Shown here piece after piece: positions 55,771-64,000 of a stretch of DNA of 64,000 nucleotides. The first letter of the stretch is position 1. The number at the start of each line of letters is the position of its first letter. The position numbers and the translations under genes were made by a program. The notes under the pieces are model-generated. The model searched no databases. It was not told the origin of the DNA and was given only the letters and a program-made list of their open reading frames with translations. The stretch comes from Artemisia argyi (lineage: Eukaryota > Streptophyta > Magnoliopsida > Asterales > Asteraceae): positions 105,089,272 to 105,153,271 of the forward strand of contig CM060697.1 in NCBI GenBank assembly GCA_030686995.1, in the 5' to 3' direction.

Positions 55771-56336
55771 GACAAAATTGAGAAAAGGGGTCAATTCATG
55801 ACCAAAACTTGAAATACATGAATGTCTTTTTAAGCATTTTCTCTTTTGCATATTATCCTTGTAGGGCCCTTTCATTTATATCATCCAGATTTTAACTTTA
55901 AATACGAGTACTAAAATAAATTCTAAAGTCAATCCCTTCAGCTAAACAAACGCCTCCAACAATGCCATGTGGTCGAGACCTGGCCACACTATGTCTATTT
56001 ATGTATGCATTTTCTGATTCTTCATTGTACAGTTGGAGCTTAAAATATTCAATTGATTAATGAACTTCTTGCAGTAAGTAAAAGGTTTAACGTGGATTGG
56101 CATATGTTGGGAAAAAAAATGGTTTAAAATGAAAAGTTTAATAAATGACTACTGTTTTTTGTTATTATTATTATTACTATTATTATTATTATGTTTTTTA
56201 ATATTAAAAGATAAATCTTAGGCATTAAGTTTTTAAAAAATAGAATAAGGGTTAATTATTATTTTCAGTTAAAACCCATATCAACCCTCATTTATTTTTA
56301 AAAATGACATATTTTAAAAACTGTAAATCGTTAACA
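55771..56336. other. Intergenic DNA
   Basis: AT-rich, with a (TTA)n stretch at 56162-56195. Nothing recognised. Confidence 0.4.
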
Positions 56337-56949
56337 TCTTTTATATAATAAAACAAAACCTTAATTGGGGACTTTTGTATTTTAAAAAAATCAAATCATA
56401 CCTTATTTAGTAATAATTTTATTTTTAAAAAAAATATTATTTTCTTATTAGGTAAGATTTTATATTTATCCATAACACAAGTAGAATATAAGATAAATAC
56501 AAAAAATATAGATAAGATGCAATTAACAATAAGATTAAAATTTTTAAATAATTATATTTAATACTCCCTCCGTCCCATATTAAATGTTCACTTTGATTTT
56601 TCAAAGTCTTTTTTTATAAACTTTGACTTTAAATATTTTTATGTGTGTTATATAATACTTGATGCAAAATATATGAATGGATTGATTTTTAAATGTATTT
56701 TCGATAGATACAATTTTTATCAAGTATTATATAATACAAACAAAAATATGTAAGGTTAAAGTTGAAGAAAAAAGACTACAAAAGTCAAAAGTGGACATTT
56801 AATATGGGACGGAGGGAGTAATAAAAAACTATAATTAAACATCATAAATCAAACAAAACAAAGATTAAATTATTTATTTTTTAATAAATAAAAATATATG
56901 ATTAAAAAAATTAAAAAAAACCCCGCGCGTGTGCGGGAATTATAACTAG
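56337..56949 (+). mobile_element. Non-autonomous Helitron-like element with nested Stowaway
   Basis: Begins TCTTTTATATAATAAAAC after A and ends with the hairpin CCCGCGCGTGTGCGGG, then AATTATAACTAG before T. The 3' end is a good Helitron match; the 5' end is less certain. Confidence 0.5.
56564..56818. mobile_element. Stowaway (Tc1/mariner) MITE
   Basis: 255 bp with ends CTCCCTCCGTCCCATATTAA on both sides (inverted, about 24 bases perfect), flanked by TA on each side (56562-56563, 56819-56820). Confidence 0.92.
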
Positions 56950-56960
56950 TATATATATTG

Positions 56961-58185
56961 CACTATCATGACGATCATTTAATTAGCTTTCAATATATGG
57001 GCACTTTCATATATTTTCGTGGTTTATCTTGGTACTATATTTTGCTTAATATATCACTTGTGATATAACAGTAATATGTAAGTTCAAACACTCATCATGT
57101 TGTTGTAAAATGGGCGTAAATATTTGTGTAAAACTCAAACGATTAATCGCTAATAACATTGAAAATACATATTCTTAGTTTTCCAATCATATAGATCACA
57201 TAATTTTTGAACCTCAAAATTAATACAGTTTAATCATAGAAGTTGAAAAAATTAGAATAATTTTTTTGAAGTTAAACTCGCTTGATGTATCACATGTGAT
57301 ATAACACTAATACCCCAAAATACATATCATTAGCTTTCTAATCATATAGATCACATAATTTTTGAACCTCAAAATTAATACAGTTTAATCATAGAAGTTG
57401 AAAAAAATAGAATAATTTTTTTGAAAGTTAAACTCGCTTGATGTATCATATGTGAAAGTTCGAACAATCAAAAGTGTTTATATAGAACTCGAAATTATTC
57501 ATCATATTTTGCATTAAAAAATACACGTCTTTAGTTTTTCAATCATATAATACATATAATATTTGAACCTCGAAATTAATACGCTTTATTCATAGAAGTT
57601 GACGAAAAATAGAAAAGCAAAATTTGATATTAAAACTCGTTTGATATATAACATGTGATATAGCACTAATATGTAAGTTCGACCAATCAACATATTGTCA
57701 TAAATGGTCATAAATATTTATATACAACTCCAAAAGATTCACCATTTTTTTCATCAAAAAATCATGCTTATGTTCATTTTACGACAGTCTTTTGTATTCG
57801 AATCTATAAATTAGTGTTATACTTATATCACATGTGATATATCAAACAAATTTGAATATAAAAAAATCATATATTTTCTACACGTTCTATGAATTAACTG
57901 TAATAATTTGAAAATTCAAAAATTATGTATAATACATGATTAGAAAGCTAATAATTTGTATTTTTAAATGCAAAAAACGGTGAAGTATTTGGAGTTTTAT
58001 ACAAATAGTTATGTCAAATTTATGAAAGCATGTTGAGTGTTCGAACTTATATATTAGTGTTATATTATATCAGATGTGATATATCATATAAACTTCTGTA
58101 TCGAAAAAACCAAAAAAATAAGTTTGTCAAAAAGATATGGAAGTGCATATTTATTGACAGATAATTAAATGCTTGTCGTAATCGT
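56961..58185. mobile_element. Second foldback element with TATCACATGTGATATA repeats
   Basis: About 1.2 kb. Left end cactatcatgacgatcatttaattagct...gggcactttcatat matches the inverse of the right end (tacgattacgacaagcatttaattatct...atgcacttccatat). The interior has about four related units of 170-200 bp (starting near 57045, 57285, 57450, 57640) and inverted ones after 57780. Each holds a palindrome such as ATATCACTTGTGATAT (57053) or TATCACATGTGATA (57288, 57827). No ORF. Confidence 0.6.
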
Positions 58186-58394
58186 ATAATTTTTTCGCTC
58201 AACGACTCACGATTTTTGAAATAAATTATTTAAAAAAAAAACTATGAAAATGCGTTTTATTCAAAAATAATAATAATAAATAAATAATTAAAAATAAAGG
58301 TGTGGGGAATGTAAGCGAGCGATTTATTTTAGTTGAAAATGAATGGATTAATCTTTTATTATTTTATTCACTTCATGAAATTTTTTATTGTTAA

Positions 58395-58457
<63 letters not shown>

Positions 58458-58643
58458 AATAAATAAAAAATAAAAAATCCTCATGATCTTAAACCCTCGT
58501 GACTTAGTTCTTGTATTATTTTATTCAAATTATTATTATACTTACTACGTAGTATCACTTAAAGTATACAGCATATCCCATAATATCCGAAAAGTGACAT
58601 TATTTACTCAAAAACAAAAAAACTATGCACTAACTAATCCTAC
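58186..58643. other. Upstream region of the LRR gene, with (TAA)n microsatellite
   Basis: AT-rich; TAA/AATA repeats at 58396-58468. No gene. Confidence 0.6.
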
Positions 58644-58652
58644 TATATATAT
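58644..58652 (+). promoter_or_regulatory. TATA box of the LRR gene
   Basis: TATATATAT, about 60 bp before the ATG at 58710. Confidence 0.55.
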
Positions 58653-58709
58653 TTACTCCCCATGCACGTCTACCTTCATTTTCATATTATTCTTCATTCC
58701 AATACCTCA

Positions 58710-60554
58710 ATGGATATTCATACTCTCTTATTCATCATCCTCTCTATTATCCTCATTTCACCATTAACATCTCAAGCTTGTCATCCCATCGATCATCAAG
58801 CATTACTTGAGTTTAAGCACAAAATCACTTATGACCCTCAAGGTCTCTTGCAAACATGGACACCTCAAACTGATTGTTGTAAAACATGGAATGGGATCGC
58901 ATGTGGTTCCCATGGGAGAGTCGTTAATGTCACACGTCCCGGTAACTTCGTCAATAAGGATGATGACTATGTGTACGCCCCAATTTCTGGTACCATCTCT
59001 CCTTTTCTCTCTAATCTCACATTTTTACAACTGCTTGACCTCAACGGCCTAAAAGACTTGAGGGGTCCGATCCCGCCTGAGTTTGGTAAACTTTCACGTT
59101 TAACTCAACTATTTCTGGCTGGTAATAATCTATCTGGGACTCTCCCAGATGACATTTTTAGGTCATTCAAATCCTTAAGGGAAATTAAACTTAGTGGGAA
59201 CAAGTTTTCCGGGCAGATCCCTTCGTCCATTGGCAATATGATTTCGATTAAATTAATTTATTTCCACGAGAATAATTTCTCTGGAAACATACCTAAAACG
59301 ATTGGGAAGTTAAAGAATATTGAGTATCTTTTCTTATCCAAAAACAATATATCTGGATTAATTCCAGAGTCACTTGGATTTTTGTCTAAGTTAGAGATGT
59401 TGTATCTCGACGAAAACAAACTTTCTGGACCCATTCCTTCTTCAATTGGAGGACTAGCTTCGATCCGACAATTAGTTTTGTCTGATAATGAATTAACTGG
59501 TGCTATCCCTTCTTCCATTGGCAAGCTTCGTAACATCCAAATGCTAGCATTTAATAACAATAAGCTATCTGGAAAATTACCCTCTTCTATTGGTCATTTG
59601 ATTACTCTGAGCGGTATTTTCTTTGACAATAATCAATTTGCTGGAAGTATTCCTACAAGTTTTGGGAATCTAAGTAATCTTCAAGAACTTATTTTAAACA
59701 CAAACAATCTTACCGGTCGGATTCCATCTCAGCTTGGTAAATTAGGTACTCTTCAGTTCCTTGATTTATCGAGAAACAAACTTACGGGTCAGATTCCATC
59801 TCAGCTTGCTAGATTACAAAATTTATGGGATCTAGATTTGTCATTTAATCCATTAAACTTAGTCACATTACCAAAGTGGTTTTCGAAACTAAACCTTGGA
59901 AGTTTGAGGATGGCTAAAACCGGACTCCGAGGATCATTTCCGCGGGCCCTCTTGTCGTCATCCACTATTTGGCAATTGGATTTATCGAGCAATTCGTTAA
60001 CAGGTGAGTTACCACCGTTAATCGGGAATATGACAAAGCTTATGCTTTTGAACTTGTCAAATAACGGGTTTAGTAACGCTATTCCATTAGAGTTCAAGAA
60101 CCTTTCATTGCTAACGGACCTTGATCTTCATTCCAATAATTTTTCGGGTGACATAAATTTTATTTTCAAGAAAAATGTACCAGAATTTGGTGCTTTTATC
60201 TCAATTGATCTGTCTTATAATTCATTTTCGGGGCCTATAAAAGTTATTGGTGATGAGCCTGCGACGGGGTCTATTGTATCACTGGTGTTATCGCACAATC
60301 CAATTGGTGGAACAATACCAAAATCACTGAGTAACGTGACCGAGTTATCAAGACTTTTGATTTCTAAGAATAACTTAGTAGGGAAGATACCAAAAGAGTT
60401 TCTGAATAAGAAGAGTTTGAAGGAACTTGATGTATCATGGAATAGACTCACCGGAGAAATTCCTGTGCATAATGCTAGTTTCCCTACTTCTGCATTTTTA
60501 GGTAATCCTGGATTGTGTGGGATCCCTCTTCCGCCATGTAATATTTCCCTTTGA
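58710..60554 (+). CDS. Secreted leucine-rich repeat protein (receptor-like/DRT100-like, no kinase)
   Basis: An intronless 614-residue protein. I chose the Met at 58710: it gives a clean signal peptide (hydrophobic core LLFIILSIILISPL, then SQA), whereas the in-frame Met 16 codons upstream adds a histidine-rich leader and lies only about 10 bp after the TATA box. An LRR N-terminal cap follows (LLEFKHKI, W, paired cysteines CC and C near residues 52-66). About 20 plant-type repeats LxxLxLxxNxLSGxIPxxIGxL run from about residue 105 to 585, irregular around repeats 12-13 and 16-17. The end is a C-terminal cap GNPGLCGIPLPPC. No transmembrane segment or kinase follows, so it is probably apoplastic, like DRT100 or inhibitor-type LRR proteins, though a truncated receptor-like protein is possible. 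Many NxS/T glycosylation sites. The ligand is unknown. Confidence 0.9.
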   Translation: MDIHTLLFIILSIILISPLTSQACHPIDHQALLEFKHKITYDPQGLLQTWTPQTDCCKTWNGIACGSHGRVVNVTRPGNFVNKDDDYVYAPISGTISPFLSNLTFLQLLDLNGLKDLRGPIPPEFGKLSRLTQLFLAGNNLSGTLPDDIFRSFKSLREIKLSGNKFSGQIPSSIGNMISIKLIYFHENNFSGNIPKTIGKLKNIEYLFLSKNNISGLIPESLGFLSKLEMLYLDENKLSGPIPSSIGGLASIRQLVLSDNELTGAIPSSIGKLRNIQMLAFNNNKLSGKLPSSIGHLITLSGIFFDNNQFAGSIPTSFGNLSNLQELILNTNNLTGRIPSQLGKLGTLQFLDLSRNKLTGQIPSQLARLQNLWDLDLSFNPLNLVTLPKWFSKLNLGSLRMAKTGLRGSFPRALLSSSTIWQLDLSSNSLTGELPPLIGNMTKLMLLNLSNNGFSNAIPLEFKNLSLLTDLDLHSNNFSGDINFIFKKNVPEFGAFISIDLSYNSFSGPIKVIGDEPATGSIVSLVLSHNPIGGTIPKSLSNVTELSRLLISKNNLVGKIPKEFLNKKSLKELDVSWNRLTGEIPVHNASFPTSAFLGNPGLCGIPLPPCNISL

Positions 60555-60586
60555 TGTTTTGTAATGTAACACCGAAAAATATGATA

Positions 60587-60594
60587 TCAATAAA
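60587..60594 (+). terminator. Original poly(A) signal of the LRR gene (in a duplicated target site)
   Basis: TCAATAAA contains AATAAA, 33 bp after the stop. The same eight bases occur at 60790-60797 on the other side of a small transposon. Confidence 0.55.
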
Positions 60595-60789
60595 CAGGGG
60601 CGAAGCTTGGAAATTTCGAGTGGGGGGTCGAGATCTAAATTTTTTTTTCCTAACACTATGGGGGGTCGAAACCGAATTAAATTGGGGGGGGCGAAACCGA
60701 AAATACCGAAATTTTTCTACACGAAAACTATATACCCCTACATCGCAAAAAAAATTTCGGGGGGTCGGCCCCCCCCCCAGAAGCTGCTG
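60595..60789. mobile_element. 195-bp hAT-like element in the LRR 3' UTR
   Basis: Starts CAGGGGCGAAGCTTGG and ends CCAGAAGCTGCTG (inverse CAGCAGCTTCTGG), flanked by the 8-bp target duplication TCAATAAA on both sides. The interior is G-rich with repeated GGGGTCG and a run of C at 60768-60778. The 8-bp duplication fits hAT. Confidence 0.75.
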
Positions 60790-60797
60790 TCAATAAA

Positions 60798-62160
60798 GGC
60801 TACTGTGCCTCAGCATTTGTTCTAAAATCCTGTAGTGAAATTAAGACTGCTCGACTTCGGTAGCAAATGCAAATTATAGGAAAATAAATGTGGTGAAATG
60901 TTATAAGTTAAAGGTCCCAAATAGGAGAGACCTGTTTTGCAATTTAATTAGGTGACAAAATTTGGCACGTAGATATCGTATAAGGATCGAAGCTGTGATA
61001 GAAACAAAAGGCAGATACTAATATCAGTAAATATCAAACATTTGGTTTGAAAAGTTCAAAGCAAATTTGATAAATTGTTCTTTTTGTTGTTTGGATGCGC
61101 ACATCAAACATACTTTGGAAAACTACCCAAACCTTATGCTTAATAATCTTCATGGTGACATAGTGGTATGTCTTCAAAATATTAGATTGAAGTTCAAACC
61201 ACGTTAGGTGGACGCCTTGATATATATGGCAATGAAAGGTGTGGAATCAGTCACAAGAATATTGGTCAGGAGTGTGCATCATAGCCAAAAGACTTGACAT
61301 CCTCTTAAACATAAATCATTTCCCGTTTATCCGTTCACAAAGCTCGATCCACATGGTTGACGCACAATGGGTCTACTTGTATACCATGTGAACCCAGATG
61401 GTACCTTCATAGTGGGCCTTTGTAAATGTTCACAACTTATTTTTTTCTTTTGATTAAATATCACTTACTGTCGTATATACAGCCTATTTTACGTTTGTTA
61501 AATGGGAAGTACAGAAAATAAAACATGTATATGGTTTACATATATTCAACCTTGATACTGTTACGTACATTTGAAATAAGAAAAAATGATTCTTATGACT
61601 AATTAGTAAGTCTACTAATATGCCTAATGATTTAATTAGTGAATTTAGAAAAATGATTTGGTGAAAATTTGAAACTAGTCTATGCATTTCATTTTACTAC
61701 TTTACCATACTTAAATCGGATAAACACAATGAAAAATCTTGTTACATATGTTGCATAATCATTTAGAAAGGATTTAAATAAGGAGGAATATTTTGAATCT
61801 TGTTTATTGTAGCAAAAAAGTTTTTCGAAAAGCTCGAACTGAAAATGCCCATATACAAAGAAACGATCTTCAGATAGAAAACAATATGCCAAACTCCATT
61901 CGTTAGACTAGAGCAAACAGAGTGGTGGAAATTTGCTTCATGTCATCAGCAACCTTTCATATACAACTTCAGCCATATTCGGGAGTTGAAACGACAACTG
62001 ATTCTACACTAAATCAGAAAAGAAAAAAAATTATGTAACCTTTTTTTTCTTTTTCTTTCAAAGAGTGACTTTTTCCACTTCCGCATCAATAAAGCAACAT
62101 GAAAATAGTGTAAAACCAATATGTCCAAGAACTATGAATGCAACTCTTATGATGCTCTTA
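60798..62160. other. Intergenic DNA, nothing recognised
   Basis: AT-rich with no protein-like ORF above 67 codons and no repeat I could define. Confidence 0.4.
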
Positions 62161-62163
62161 GAG

Positions 62164-63190
62164 CATTGGTAACCCTGGTGCCGTGAACTGGTGCCGTGGG
62201 CTAAAAGTGCTGCCACGTCAGGCAAAATTTCCATAACGCCAGAAATCACACGGCATCACATTCTGGCCGTAAACCTTGACACCAGAAATTCTGGTGCCGT
62301 CAGCATTTATTTATTTATTTATTTATTTTTTACATAAAATAAAACAAACACAATATTAACTAAAATAAACCATTAATTAAAAAAAACACATTACATAAAG
62401 AAAAAAAAAAAAAAAAAAAAAAAACATTACATTTAAAAAAAGTACATAAAAATAGAAACCTAATTATTAAAGGTCCATAAATACTCCACAAGGTCTTGTC
62501 GAAGATCGTCGTGCACTTTTCTATCTCGAAGTTCTTTATTTTTTCTAACATGTAAATCACACCTTTCGACCCAACTATCTGGCATGTTCGGAGTTGGATC
62601 AACGAATGTATCTCTTAAATTCACTTCGAATCCTTCGTCTTCCAATATCATGTTATATAACATTATACAACAATACAAGAATAGTTTCAAGGTGTTGATA
62701 TGCCAAGCACGTGCGGGTTGTCGTATAATTCCCCAACGACCTTGTAGGACTCTAAAAGCTCGTTCAATATCTTTTCTAGCACTTTTTTGAACCCTTTTTA
62801 AGTTCAAATATTTTTCAGACCTTGCAACACTAAACGTTTTTGACAAACACGGACCATGCCGGATAAATGCCGTCGGCTAAATAATAACTTTTCTTATATG
62901 TATGGCCGTTAACTTCAAATGGACATGCCGGAGCTTTACCGGCAAGTTCAACATCAAATAACGGGGAACCATATAACACATTAAGATCATTATTTCGTCC
63001 CGGACGTCGTATGTATGACCTTGCTCTCTTTTCACCCGAACGTGATCTCCCGGCTTCTTGATCATACAAAGCTAAAAATTGTTCGTACGCCGCATAAACT
63101 TGAAGATATCGTTCCCGACCGTCATTAAAAAAATCAACATAAGGGTCGTAATTAGGGTCGTTGGGATTAGTTGGATTCATGATTGAAAGA
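62164..63190 (-). mobile_element. PIF/Harbinger transposon remnant
   Basis: A possible terminus GAGCATTGGTAACCCTGGTGCCGTG begins at 62162 after TTA (the 3-bp target typical of Harbinger). It is followed by GGTGCCGT-rich subterminal DNA, an A run at 62400-62424, and the broken transposase. The right terminus was not identified; GC-rich GGCGCC/CACC sequence at 63340-63410 may be part of it. Confidence 0.5.
62460..63180 (-). pseudogene. PIF/Harbinger transposase, deleted and frameshifted
   Basis: Minus strand. The first part (63180-62830) runs from MNPTNPNDPNYDP to a Y-I-R-R-P-G-R motif and then jumps directly to NNDLNVLYGSPLFDVELAGKAP, HTYKKSYYLADGIYPAWSVFVK. The second (62846-62460) continues in another frame with KTFSVARSEKYLNLKRVQ, ARKDIERAFRVLQGRWGIIRQPARAW, ILEDEGFE. 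The order is that of the DDE domain of plant Harbinger transposases. Between YIRRPGR and NNDLNV a large block holding the first catalytic region is missing, and one extra A in an A run near 62840 shifts the frame. The protein should be inactive. Confidence 0.85.
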
Positions 63191-64000
63191 AAGATTGAAA
63201 TTGAAAGAGGTATGTGAAAAATGAGAAGTGAATGTGGTTTTTATAGATTTTAATATAATAGGAAAATGAAAAATATGAATTTTTGGGCCTTCTAGGCGTT
63301 CAACAACGTTCTAATTCAAAAGAAAAAAAAATAGATATGGCGTTGGCTGGCCACCACGGTGCGAGTGGCCATGGCGCCAGTCGTGGTGTGGTGCGCCATC
63401 GGGTTTTTTCGGCTGGTAGAATAGCACGAGTTCACAACGCAATGGTACCTCCTTCTCTTTTGGAGTACATCAGTAGTTCAGTACCCAATGACTTTTTGTG
63501 CTCAAATTAGTTTCGAAAAGTTTTTTCTTTACTAGAGGTAAAAACATTCACAAATACTTCAACTTTTTTCTTGTCTTTAAAGAAAAAATGAGTAAACGCT
63601 CTATCACATTATATTTATTTTTATTTAAAAGTATAAGAAAAACTAGATGACTTTTTTTTTTAAATAGGTTAATATACAAATATGTTACTAAACTTTATTA
63701 AAATGTTCTCTTAAGTTACTAAACTTTCATTTTGTTTAGTTAGGTTATCGAACAAATATGTGTATCTGAAATAAAGTATTGAATGTTTCACAGAAGTATC
63801 AAATGAAAATAAGACACTTTAAAAGAAATAGAGGTTGAAAATGAAGCGAGAAGGTAAAAAGATCACTCATGTGACTTGCACATGACCTTATAATTAAGAC
63901 TATATACTAAATCAAAAATACTTTAGTAACTTCAATAACAAGTTTAATAAGTTTTAGTAACCTAACTGAACAAAATATAAATTCATCAGTAATTTAGAAA
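63191..64000. other. Window end, possible MITE arms
   Basis: No gene. GTTACTAAACTTTCATTTTGTTTAGTTAGGTTA (63715-63747) has an inverted counterpart near 63940-63980 (TTTTAGTAACCTAACTGAACAAAAT), suggesting a MITE that may continue past the window. Confidence 0.35.

Noticed and set aside
58662..58709. Upstream Met as the LRR gene start
   Set aside because: It lies only about 10 bp past the TATA box and would put a histidine-rich stretch before the signal peptide.
59258..60451. Minus-strand ORFs inside the LRR gene
   Set aside because: Antisense shadows of the LRR coding repeats.

Overview
This window looks like plant nuclear DNA, most likely from a composite-family (Asteraceae-like) eudicot. 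The evidence is an intron-split SKP1 gene family, a plant extracellular LRR gene, long LTR retrotransposons of the Ty3/Gypsy Tat/Athila type with a tRNA-Asp-like primer site, and Stowaway, hAT, Harbinger, CACTA, Helitron, SINE and foldback elements in AT-rich sequence. The family assignment is an inference from the style of the retroelement and SKP1 proteins. No bacterial genes, CRISPR array or organelle block is seen.

Layout. 1-5458: minus-strand Tat-like element, 3' end outside the window, with 5' LTR, primer site, gag and a second ORF broken by a stop. 5459-8315: LTR-like non-coding DNA. 8316-10409: a small MITE split by a complete 1965-bp TRIM-like element with 317-bp LTRs. 10410-18480: AT-rich DNA with a tRNA-like foldback, a SINE, a GATGCATC-rich MITE and a giant foldback of about 3.2 kb made of minisatellite arms around a palindrome array. 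18705-28509: a mini-MITE, then three SKP1-like loci in tandem on the plus strand (one canonical, one with a hydrophobic N-terminal extension, one pseudogene), their introns and spacers filled with MITEs, a Helitron and a poly(A) retroinsertion. 28510-35880: Stowaway remnant, a MITE with a 48-bp-arm hairpin, and gene-like but unrecognised sequence.

35880-40309: a second Tat-like element whose ORF joins gag, protease and an integrase-tail-like region with no reverse transcriptase. 40310-53870: two oppositely oriented LTR-like blocks meeting at a short gag-like fragment; one is split by a complete 7152-bp non-autonomous element with a 5-bp target duplication. 53870-58500: a CACTA end with palindromic subterminal repeats, a GGTCCGG-rich block, a Helitron with a nested Stowaway, and a second foldback. 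58710-60554: a single-exon secreted LRR gene whose 3' UTR holds a 195-bp hAT element. 60800-64000: little recognisable sequence apart from a broken PIF/Harbinger transposase.

Only three loci look like working host genes: the two intact SKP1-like genes and the LRR gene. SKP1 proteins are the adaptors of SCF ubiquitin ligases; the LRR protein is probably apoplastic. The strongest unusual signals are: (1) repeated palindromes TGACG-N-CGTCA packed upstream of the TATA box in the LTRs of all three related retroelements; (2) foldback elements that each carry an array of their own short palindrome, two of them sharing nearly the same one; (3) the SKP1 paralogue with a signal-like N-terminus and a nearly unchanged second exon; and (4) the gag-protease-integrase-tail fusion ORF. 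All coordinates, repeat matches and mismatch counts come from reading by eye; no alignment or database search was run.
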